Origin: Mediterranea massiliensis
GTDB taxonomy: Bacteria; Bacteroidota; Bacteroidia; Bacteroidales; Bacteroidaceae
Direction: 5' to 3'
DNA: 52,485 bases
NCBI GenBank assembly: GCA_015060695.1
Contig: SUYA01000014.1
Coordinates: 1-52,485 of the forward strand
Both the position numbers and the translations under genes were made by a program. Under the pieces are notes generated by a model, which saw only the letters and a list, made by a program, of their open reading frames with translations, was not told where the DNA came from and ran no database searches. Positions 9,612 to 16,625 of this stretch are shown here, piece by piece (the stretch's first letter is position 1; each line of letters begins with the position of its first letter).

Positions 9612-9693
9612 GCGCGCGTGGCGTAATTGGTAGCCGCGCCAGACTTAGGATCTGGTGTCGAGAGACGTGGGGGTTCGAGTCCCTTCGCGCGCA
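9612..9693 (+). tRNA. tRNA-Leu (anticodon UAG)
   Basis: The acceptor arm GCGCGCG pairs with CGCGCGC (9686-9692), with discriminator A at 9693. The anticodon stem CCAGA/TCTGG encloses loop CTTAGGA with anticodon TAG at 9646-9648, reading CUA. A long variable arm follows, as expected of class II tRNA-Leu. The T loop is TTCGAGT. CCA is not encoded. Confidence 0.97.
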
Positions 9694-9705
9694 CAAATGG
9701 ACAGA

Positions 9706-9740
9706 AGAGGATTTTCTTGAGGGAAAATCCTCTTTTTTTT
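9706..9740 (+). terminator. Terminator of tRNA-Leu
   Basis: Stem AGAGGATTTTC / GAAAATCCTCT with a 6-base loop is followed by a run of eight T residues. Confidence 0.9.
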
Positions 9741-9752
9741 AATAATACTAAT

Positions 9753-9789
9753 ATCCGCTGTATCAAAATAATATGATGATACAGCGGAT
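9753..9789 (-). terminator. Hairpin after the CYTH gene, probable terminator
   Basis: A perfect 13-bp inverted repeat, ATCCGCTGTATCA / TGATACAGCGGAT, with an 11-base loop. It lies downstream of the minus-strand CYTH gene and faces the tRNA terminator. The T tract on the minus strand is weak (ATTAGTATTATT). Confidence 0.6.
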
Positions 9790-9841
9790 TATTTGATGCA
9801 ATCTATTTTTAGTGAGGATAGGGAAGTGGGATAATGTGTTA

Positions 9842-10330
9842 CTAAGGTTCTTCTTTGTCTGAATCCCAATTCTTGTAAGGATTGCGCATTAGGAATGAGT
9901 TGTAGTAGCGCACATCGCCCGTAACCTCTTTGCCAATGAAATCGGGTTTTAAGAAAGATTCGTTTTCGGCTGATAGCTCGACTTCGGCCACTACCAGCCC
10001 TTCGTTGTCGCCGTAGAACTCATCTACTTCGAAAGTGTGGTTGCCGGAGCGGACTAAATAGCGAGTTTTATCTATTACTCCACCTACACAGAGTTTCATT
10101 AATGCTTGTGCTTCTTCTAATGGAATCTCTTTTTCCCACTCCATACGAGCAAGGCCCGCCTTGTCTGACGGGCCTTTAATGGTTAGGAATCCTTGCTTGT
10201 CGCGGATGCGTACTCGTACTGTTCGGCCTCGTTCGGCACAGATATAGCCTTGTGCAATGCGGCTTTGTGCGTAGGCTTGAGATTTGAATTCACCTCGTAC
10301 TAGGAACTTCCTTTCAATTTCTTGCTGCAT
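9842..10330 (-). CDS. CYTH domain protein (triphosphate tunnel enzyme)
   Basis: A 162-aa single-domain protein. It begins with the diagnostic EIERKFLV motif at residues 4-11. Basic and acidic residues of the tunnel follow: RVRIRDKQGFLTIKG, EWEKEIP, DKTRYLV, FEVDEF and VVAEVEL. CYTH enzymes bind a triphosphate with divalent metal and act as inorganic triphosphatase, thiamine triphosphatase or adenylate cyclase. The compact bacterial form most often hydrolyses tripolyphosphate, but the substrate cannot be read from the sequence. It starts 8 bases after the 44-aa membrane protein stop, so the two are probably cotranscribed. Confidence 0.9.
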   Translation of the reverse strand: MQQEIERKFLVRGEFKSQAYAQSRIAQGYICAERGRTVRVRIRDKQGFLTIKGPSDKAGLARMEWEKEIPLEEAQALMKLCVGGVIDKTRYLVRSGNHTFEVDEFYGDNEGLVVAEVELSAENESFLKPDFIGKEVTGDVRYYNSFLMRNPYKNWDSDKEEP

Positions 10331-10338
10331 GATAGTTA

Positions 10339-10473
10339 TTAGACAAATGAGAAGGCTGCGATAAACAATAATGCCAAGATGATGGAGGCTATGCCTAATC
10401 CTATCAATACTTTCTTGCCTTGCTTTTCTTCTTTGTCGCTATATAGCGCTTTCTTTTTTTTACTTTTTCCCAT
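10339..10473 (-). CDS. 44-aa small membrane protein
   Basis: A short gene read directly from the minus strand: ATG at 10473, stop TAA at 10339. The first 21 residues are very basic (GKSKKKKALY, then KEEKQGKK). A single hydrophobic helix of about 20 residues follows (VLIGLGIASIILALLF) and a short tail ending FSFV. This predicts one membrane span with a basic cytoplasmic N-terminus. It lies between prfB and the CYTH gene in the same direction. I know no function for it. Confidence 0.6.
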   Translation of the reverse strand: MGKSKKKKALYSDKEEKQGKKVLIGLGIASIILALLFIAAFSFV

Positions 10474-10550
10474 GGTGTTTTACTTTATTAGAATTTAACG
10501 ATGAGCAAAGTAAGTGAGAATTTGCCAACTATCCAAACGGAAACGGGATT

Positions 10551-11666
10551 TTATTCGGCATTTCCGGCAAACTCCATCAAATAGGCTTTGATGAAGCCTT
10601 CTATTTTACCATCCATTACTCCATTGACATCGCTGGTCTGGTAGTTGGTGCGGTGGTCTTTTACACGGCGATCGTCGAATACATAGCTGCGGATTTGCGA
10701 GCCCCATTCAATTTTCTTCTTGCCGGCTTCTACTTTGGCTTGTTCGGCCATGCGGTGTTGCAATTCCTTGTCGTAGAGGATTGAGCGGAGTTGTCGCATG
10801 GCGTTTTCGCGGTTTTTGGGTTGGTCGCGTGTTTCAGTATTTTCAATTAAGATTTCTTCCTCTTCGCCGGTGTAGGGGTCTTTGAACTGATAGCGTAGGC
10901 GAACACCCGACTCTACCTTGTTTACGTTCTGTCCTCCGGCACCGCTCGAACGGAATGTGTCCCAAGAGATGTTGGCAGGGTTGATATTTACCTCGATAGT
11001 GTCATCTACCAACGGTGTGACGAAAACAGAGGCGAATGATGTCATGCGTTTGCCTTGGGCATTGTAGGGTGATACGCGTACCAATCGGTGTACACCGTTT
11101 TCGCCTTTCAAGTAGCCGTAGGCATAGCTACCGGCTATTTCGATGGTGCAGGTCTTTATACCGGCTTCGTCACCCTCTTGCAAGTTGGAGATGACGGCCT
11201 TGTAACCATTGGTTTCGGCATATCGCAGGTACATTCTCATCAGCATGCTGGCCCAATCTTGGCTTTCGGTACCTCCGGCACCAGAATTGATTTTCAGTAC
11301 GCAATCCATTTGGTCGGCTTCTTCGCGCAGCATATTCTTTAGTTCCAATGCTTCTACTGCTTCGGCTGCTTTACGGTAGGCTTCATCTACTTCTTCTTCG
11401 GTAACCAATTCGTCTTTGTAGAAGTCGAAAGAGAGTTGCAACTCTTCGGCCAAAGTCGCTACTTCCTGGTAACCAGCAATCCATTGCTGTAAGGCTTTTA
11501 CCTTTTTCATCTGCGCCTCTGCCGCTTTTTGGTCTTCCCAAAATCCGGGGGCTTGTGTGCGTAGTTGTTCTTCTTCTACTTGAATCTTCTTGCCTTCAAT
11601 GTCCAGATAGCGATTTAATGCTTCGGTACGTACTTTGATATCTTTCAGTTGCTCAATGGTTATCAT
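10551..11666 (-). CDS. prfB: Peptide chain release factor 2
   Basis: A 371-aa class I release factor that ends translation at UGA and UAA. The peptidyl-hydrolysis motif GGQ is at residues 244-246. The codon-recognition tripeptide position reads SPY (199-201), where E. coli RF2 has SPF. ATG at 11666 (MITIEQLKDI) was chosen by alignment with known RF2 starts; the frame stays open 24 codons further upstream. The usual in-frame UGA and slip site near codon 25 is absent: the codons are CTG GAC, so the gene reads through without a frameshift. Confidence 0.95.
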   Translation of the reverse strand: MITIEQLKDIKVRTEALNRYLDIEGKKIQVEEEQLRTQAPGFWEDQKAAEAQMKKVKALQQWIAGYQEVATLAEELQLSFDFYKDELVTEEEVDEAYRKAAEAVEALELKNMLREEADQMDCVLKINSGAGGTESQDWASMLMRMYLRYAETNGYKAVISNLQEGDEAGIKTCTIEIAGSYAYGYLKGENGVHRLVRVSPYNAQGKRMTSFASVFVTPLVDDTIEVNINPANISWDTFRSSGAGGQNVNKVESGVRLRYQFKDPYTGEEEEILIENTETRDQPKNRENAMRQLRSILYDKELQHRMAEQAKVEAGKKKIEWGSQIRSYVFDDRRVKDHRTNYQTSDVNGVMDGKIEGFIKAYLMEFAGNAE

Positions 11667-11694
11667 ACTATATAATCTTCTTGCTAATGGGTTG

Positions 11695-11702
11695 CAAAGG
11701 TA
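11695..11702 (-). promoter_or_regulatory. Candidate -7 element of prfB
   Basis: The minus strand reads TACCTTTG, a TAnnTTTG match, 28 bases before the chosen ATG. This supports 11666 as the true start, because it places the transcription start downstream of the longer alternative. Confidence 0.4.
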
Positions 11703-11782
11703 TAAAAAAAAAAGCATACTTGGTAGTATATCTTTCATTACTTTCGTTTTCCTTATTTTGTGTATTATCCGTTTGGTGTAGG

Positions 11783-11831
11783 CAAAGAAAAAGCAGTAAC
11801 TACCGGTTGCGAGTCAATCGGTAGTTACTGC
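11783..11831 (-). terminator. Terminator of the peptidoglycan-salvage operon
   Basis: A perfect 13-bp inverted repeat, GCAGTAACTACCG / CGGTAGTTACTGC, with a 13-base loop is followed on the minus strand by TTTTTCTTT. It closes the long minus-strand run that starts near 33.6 kb. Confidence 0.85.
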
Positions 11832-11867
11832 CAGGATAAAAAAGGGAAAGTAAAAAAAACGTCGTTT

Positions 11868-13739
11868 TTACTTCAACACCTTCTTCAAAATAGGCTTCAG
11901 TTGGCGTGCCCAAATTTGGTAGGCTTCGGGGCGCAGGTGAAGGCCGTCGGTAGATAGCTCAGGACGCAACACGTAAGTGCCCTTAGCGGCAAAGTGGGGA
12001 AAGAGGTTGACGAAAGGTATGCCACGTTGACGGCACAACTCCTGGAGACCGGTATTGATTTCGGGGAACTGAGCGGTCTTGCCCGACAGACGGCGATAGC
12101 GGTTAAAACTTTCGTTGATGGGCAGCATGCTTTGTACAATCAGACGTGTAGAGGGTGACTCGGCACGGATGCGGTCGATGACCATGCTATAGAGCGACAG
12201 GATACTATCGGTAGAGAGGTCGTGAGACACATCGTTGGCACCGCTTTGCAGGCAGATGACACGAGGACGACCGGGCAAAATCTGGTGCAGACGGCGATAG
12301 ATGCCCATCAACTCGTCGCCCACAATGCCACGGTTGCGGATACCGGGAATACCCAGCACCTGGCTCCAATCGGCACCCTCGGTCAGACTGTTGCCAAGCA
12401 TGACGATGTCATCGCTACCGATGGGTTCCTCATCCATGAACTGCAGGAAGCGCTTGTAATAGTGAGCATGGTAGGGGGCTGTAGCTTCGGGTACCAGCGC
12501 ACCGGCTACGGCATTGGCTACCACCGAGCGCAGACGCACCACACTACGACCACCTGTGGGGTGGACGGCATTGATGAGCAAGATGATGCTAAGGTCGTTT
12601 TCCGGATCGATGACGATGCTGGTACCGGTAAAGCCGGTATGCCCATAAGTGGAGGGCGACAGTAGGTCTCCACTATTGCTGGCATAAGCCGAATAGACAT
12701 CCCAACCCAACGTGCGACCAAACGGAGCAGCTATGCGAGGTACCGTGCGCATGGCACGCACAGCCTGAGGAGAGAGAATGCGATGGCCGTTCCATGCGCC
12801 ACCGTTCTGCAACGCAGCACACAGCACTGCAATGTCTTGGGCACACGAGAATACGGCCGCATTGCCACTGATGCCACCATTCATGATGCGAGCCAGCGGG
12901 TCGTGTACTTGTCCGCACAATATCTGCCCATTCTCCTGCTTTTCGGTAGGAGCAATATCGGCTGGGTTGATACCGGTTGTCAAGCCTTCGTTGGTTACCC
13001 AGCGGCCTTTCTCGTCCATATGGCAAGGCAGATAGTCAGTGCGACTCATGCCTAAAGGTTGGAAGATGTTTTGCTGGGCAAAGTCGCGAAGACTCATACC
13101 ACTTACTTTTTCGATGATATGTTGCAGGGTAATAAAATTCAAGCAACTATATACCATATCTGTTTCCGGTTCATACGGGCGAGGGCAAGTCTTGATATAC
13201 TCCAATAATCCTTCGGGACAGACTGCACCATATTGTTCGAACAACTGCTGGGTAGGACCATACGATGGAAGTCCCGAAGTGTGAGTCATAAGATGTTGGA
13301 TACGGATAGTCTTCTTCTGCTGGCCCTCTTCATCAGCCCAATCTTGAAACCCTTCGATGTAATGGCTGACAGGGTCGAGCATACGAACCAGACCGCGGTC
13401 GGCCAATATCATCATACAGATAGCGGTACTCATCGACTTGCTACACGAAGCCATGTCGAATACAGTTTCGACTGTCATCTTTTCAGTCTTCGGTTCTATG
13501 CGGCGGTTGCCGTAAGCCTTCAAGTAACCCAATTTGCCCTGACGCACCACCGCCAATACAGCACCGGGAATCTCTTCGGCCGCAACAGCATGATTCAAAA
13601 TAGCATCAACGTTCATCAGTCGTTCAGAACTGAGACCCACCTGTTCCGGGGTAACTCGTTGTAAACCTTGGGCACCAATGCCAAGGCTGATGCATAAAGC
13701 TATGAAAAAAAATGTAAATCGTCTCATTTCACTATTCAT
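11868..13739 (-). CDS. Serine hydrolase (beta-lactamase family) fused to SGNH hydrolase
   Basis: A 623-aa exported protein (signal peptide ending GIGAQ) with two catalytic domains. The N-terminal domain is a class C beta-lactamase/DD-peptidase fold with the SxxK motif S98-C-S-K101, a tyrosine motif (YSCLN) and HTGFTG in place of KTG. The C-terminal domain, from about residue 440, is an SGNH esterase with MLGNSLTEG, GIVGDEL, SGANDV and STDGLHL. The pairing suggests combined action on peptidoglycan stem peptides and acyl groups, which fits its place after murQ. It is the last gene of the salvage run. A second start at 13727 (MRRFTFF) is equally likely. Confidence 0.85.
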   Translation of the reverse strand: MNSEMRRFTFFFIALCISLGIGAQGLQRVTPEQVGLSSERLMNVDAILNHAVAAEEIPGAVLAVVRQGKLGYLKAYGNRRIEPKTEKMTVETVFDMASCSKSMSTAICMMILADRGLVRMLDPVSHYIEGFQDWADEEGQQKKTIRIQHLMTHTSGLPSYGPTQQLFEQYGAVCPEGLLEYIKTCPRPYEPETDMVYSCLNFITLQHIIEKVSGMSLRDFAQQNIFQPLGMSRTDYLPCHMDEKGRWVTNEGLTTGINPADIAPTEKQENGQILCGQVHDPLARIMNGGISGNAAVFSCAQDIAVLCAALQNGGAWNGHRILSPQAVRAMRTVPRIAAPFGRTLGWDVYSAYASNSGDLLSPSTYGHTGFTGTSIVIDPENDLSIILLINAVHPTGGRSVVRLRSVVANAVAGALVPEATAPYHAHYYKRFLQFMDEEPIGSDDIVMLGNSLTEGADWSQVLGIPGIRNRGIVGDELMGIYRRLHQILPGRPRVICLQSGANDVSHDLSTDSILSLYSMVIDRIRAESPSTRLIVQSMLPINESFNRYRRLSGKTAQFPEINTGLQELCRQRGIPFVNLFPHFAAKGTYVLRPELSTDGLHLRPEAYQIWARQLKPILKKVLK

Positions 13740-13766
13740 TAATCGCTAAAATTTAATCACTAATAG

Positions 13767-14585
13767 TTACTTTCCGGCACGATAGGCGTCGATAGCGGCT
13801 TTTACTTCGCCATGCATCAACAACAATGCTTGTGCCTTGCCGTAATCCAGTCCCAACTCTTCGACCAGCATACGGGTACCGCGGTCTACCAGCTTCTTGT
13901 TGCTGAGTTGCATGTTCACCATCTTATTGCCTTTCACACGACCCAATTGAATCATGGTGGTGGTGGTTATCATGTTCAGAATCATCTTCTGGCCGGTACC
14001 CGACTTCATGCGTGAACTGCCTGTTACGTATTCAGGACCAACAATCATTTCAATAGCTACATCGCTTTCAGCAGCCATTGGAGAGTCCGGATTACTGGTA
14101 ATACAGCCGGTCAGGATGCCATGTTCGCGACACTCGCGCAATGCACCGATTACATAAGGAGTAGTGCCCGATGCAGCAACACCAATCACTACATCTTTCT
14201 CAGTTATACCCTTATTTTTCAACTCTTCCCAGCCTTTATGTTCATCGTCTTCGGCACCTTCTACCGGATTGCGCAAGGCAGTATCACCACCGGCAATAAG
14301 GCCGATAACCAATGTAGGAGGCATGCCAAATGTAGGCGGAATTTCAGACGCATCGAGTACACCGAGACGACCGCTGGTTCCTGCTCCCATATAGAAAATA
14401 CGACCACCTTGCTTCATGCGTGGTACGATTTGGCTAACTAACTTTTCAATTTGTGGAATGGCTTTCTGAACGGCCAATGCCACCTTCTGGTCTTCTGTGT
14501 TGATGTCTTCCAGAATCTCACGAACCGACTTCTTTTCCAAGTCGTTGTAGAGCGATGATTGCTCTGAAATCTTAATGAATGCCAT
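13767..14585 (-). CDS. murQ: N-acetylmuramic acid 6-phosphate etherase
   Basis: A 272-aa SIS-domain enzyme that splits the lactyl ether of MurNAc-6-phosphate to give GlcNAc-6-phosphate and D-lactate. The sugar-phosphate motif GAGTSGRLGVLDASE is at residues 67-81; the last Glu corresponds to the catalytic Glu of E. coli MurQ. The second conserved block (GPEYVTGSSRMKSGTGQKMILNM, in two parts) is intact. Length is slightly below the usual ~300 aa, but the family blocks are complete. It follows the sugar kinase gene by 30 bases, an order that fits kinase then etherase. Confidence 0.95.
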   Translation of the reverse strand: MAFIKISEQSSLYNDLEKKSVREILEDINTEDQKVALAVQKAIPQIEKLVSQIVPRMKQGGRIFYMGAGTSGRLGVLDASEIPPTFGMPPTLVIGLIAGGDTALRNPVEGAEDDEHKGWEELKNKGITEKDVVIGVAASGTTPYVIGALRECREHGILTGCITSNPDSPMAAESDVAIEMIVGPEYVTGSSRMKSGTGQKMILNMITTTTMIQLGRVKGNKMVNMQLSNKKLVDRGTRMLVEELGLDYGKAQALLLMHGEVKAAIDAYRAGK

Positions 14586-14615
14586 GATATGTAATGTTTA
14601 ATTTTAAGTTTCAGG

Positions 14616-15449
14616 TTAAGAGTGGTATTTAATCAATCCCTCCATAGGGCTTTGCATGATGGTACCGATAGTTACTCCCATAACTTTGGCGGCTTCTTCC
14701 AGTTGAGTCTTGTAATAGTAAGCCACAGAACCAATAAGATTCACCTTGCAATTTTGATAATCATATTGCATGACGTTGCGTTTCAAGAAACTCTTGAAGG
14801 CATCACGAACCAGTTCTTGAACAGTGGGGTCGTTCAGGTTTTGTGCCAAAAATGGAGAGAGGCTTGCCAAAAAACGATTGGGGAAAGGCTTGCGATAAAC
14901 ACGTTCGATAATATCGGCCGGAGTGAGACGATATTGCTCCAGGAATTTTTCCTTCAAACCCGGAGTCATCTGGTTTTTAAGCAATGCACCTACCATCAAC
15001 TTACCCAATACGGCACCACTTCCTTCGTCACCCAAGATGAAACCAAGAGGCGATACATTGGCAACTAGATCTTTACCATCATAATAGCATGAATTAGAAC
15101 CTGTACCCAAAATACAAGCAATGCCTGCTTCATGTCCGCAAAGACCACGAGCAGCACCCACCATATCAGAATAAACCTCTACTTCGCCTTTTACTTGCAA
15201 AGCGTTAGTAATGGCATTTCTTACTTGTCCTATCTTCTCAGGAGTACATCCTGCACCATAGAAATAGACAGCTTCCAGTTCCTTTGCAGGAAGTTTAGGT
15301 CGCAAATTATTGCTTATTTCAGCAATCATCTCCTCTTCGGTCTGGAAGAAGGGGTTCATACCTTTTGTAAATATTCGTTCTTGGATTTCTCCATGCTCTA
15401 CAGCACACCAATCGGTCTTGGTAGAGCCACTGTCTGCGATTAGAATCAT
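14616..15449 (-). CDS. BadF/BadG-type ATPase sugar kinase (probable MurNAc/GlcNAc kinase)
   Basis: A 277-aa ASKHA-fold kinase. The phosphate-1 loop DSGSTKTDW is at residues 6-14; phosphate-2 (CILGTGSNSCYYDG) and GDEGSGAVLG match N-acetylglucosamine kinases. Next to murQ, its likely job is to make MurNAc-6-phosphate from free MurNAc. Tannerella forsythia has a comparable transporter-kinase-etherase set (murT-murK-murQ), where the kinase serves that role. Function is inferred from family and context. Confidence 0.85.
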   Translation of the reverse strand: MILIADSGSTKTDWCAVEHGEIQERIFTKGMNPFFQTEEEMIAEISNNLRPKLPAKELEAVYFYGAGCTPEKIGQVRNAITNALQVKGEVEVYSDMVGAARGLCGHEAGIACILGTGSNSCYYDGKDLVANVSPLGFILGDEGSGAVLGKLMVGALLKNQMTPGLKEKFLEQYRLTPADIIERVYRKPFPNRFLASLSPFLAQNLNDPTVQELVRDAFKSFLKRNVMQYDYQNCKVNLIGSVAYYYKTQLEEAAKVMGVTIGTIMQSPMEGLIKYHS

Positions 15450-15464
15450 AATGATATGAGGTTA

Positions 15465-16616
15465 TTAAAGTTTAATATATATTTTACGTTTATACAGTTG
15501 ATAGCCAATACACCAATTCACGGCTACAAAGCCTATTGCATAGACCAATGAGCCGGCAGTGTCGCCCAAAAGGGGTTGCAATAAATCATTGTATACAAAT
15601 CTGTGCAACCCTATACTTCCAAAAATAATAGACAAAACACCACCTGATACATACATAAAAAGTGGATTGATGCCAAATGACTCGAAGAAACGGCACCATT
15701 TCTTCTTCTCTTTTAAGTCTATGATGTAAATCAGTACTGCCAATAAGGTCGATGCCATGCCACAAGTGGTGAGCACAAAGGTGGGCGACCAGATCTTCTT
15801 ATTAATGGGTAATCCATAGCTCAACAACCAACCGGCAATCATTAAAACGGCGCCAATAAAGAATAAGAAAATCAGTTGCTTCTCAATGAGTTCTTCCTTC
15901 TTCTCAACCCTAACCTTATGCTTGAATGCAAGCATTTGCTTTCCTACCCAGAATCCTAATAATACGTGTGCCAGTGCAGGCAAAGTACTGAGTAAACCTT
16001 CAGGGTCAATGCCATTATCCTTGTACATATGGGCAGGTGTAAGAATAGCCCGATCGACAATAGAGTTGATATTGGTTTCATTATAAGCATACCCGTTTCC
16101 ACAAAGCAGCAAAACCGTATAGGTTATCAGCAATCCGGCAATGATATAAGGAATGCGTTTATGCTTCACGGTCAAAGCAATGATGGCTGTGCCGCAATAA
16201 CACAATGCCAGACGTTGCATAACACCCAATATACGCATGCGGTCGAATGTCCATACCGATTCCCATAACTTTTCACCGAAACCAAGCCCTTCATGGTCTG
16301 CAGCCCAATAATAACAGAAACGAGAGAACCATCCAATGGCCATACCAATCAGGAAAATCAATACCGAACGCTTCACAATTTTCCGCGCAGCATCGGCACT
16401 GAAACGAAATTCATACTTTTGTAAAGATATAAAGGTAGAAATCCCCATAATAAACATGAAAAATGGAAACACCAAATCGGTTGGTGTAAGACCATTCCAT
16501 TCAGCATGACGCAAAGGAGCATATATATGCGCCCAAGTACCGGGATTATTCACCAGAATCATACCGGCAATGGTGATTCCACGCAAAATGTCAAGTGCAA
16601 GGAGTCTCTGTTTCAT
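15465..16616 (-). CDS. DUF5009 / acyltransferase-3-like integral membrane protein
   Basis: A 383-aa protein with about ten membrane helices. The N-terminus (LALDILRGITIAGMILVNNPG) and WNGLTPTDLVFPFFMFIMG are hallmarks of the heparan-alpha-glucosaminide N-acetyltransferase-like / NagX group. NagX relatives occur in amino-sugar utilisation loci. In the matching position of the T. forsythia MurNAc cluster lies the proposed inner-membrane MurNAc transporter MurT, so transport of MurNAc (or acetylation during transport) is the most attractive role here. That role is inference from gene order. It precedes the kinase by 15 bases. Confidence 0.8.
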   Translation of the reverse strand: MKQRLLALDILRGITIAGMILVNNPGTWAHIYAPLRHAEWNGLTPTDLVFPFFMFIMGISTFISLQKYEFRFSADAARKIVKRSVLIFLIGMAIGWFSRFCYYWAADHEGLGFGEKLWESVWTFDRMRILGVMQRLALCYCGTAIIALTVKHKRIPYIIAGLLITYTVLLLCGNGYAYNETNINSIVDRAILTPAHMYKDNGIDPEGLLSTLPALAHVLLGFWVGKQMLAFKHKVRVEKKEELIEKQLIFLFFIGAVLMIAGWLLSYGLPINKKIWSPTFVLTTCGMASTLLAVLIYIIDLKEKKKWCRFFESFGINPLFMYVSGGVLSIIFGSIGLHRFVYNDLLQPLLGDTAGSLVYAIGFVAVNWCIGYQLYKRKIYIKL

Positions 16617-16625
16617 AATCTATCT

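Noticed and set aside
9612..9693. tRNA-Leu as integration site of a mobile element
   Set aside because: No repeat of the tRNA 3' end and no integrase gene in the window.
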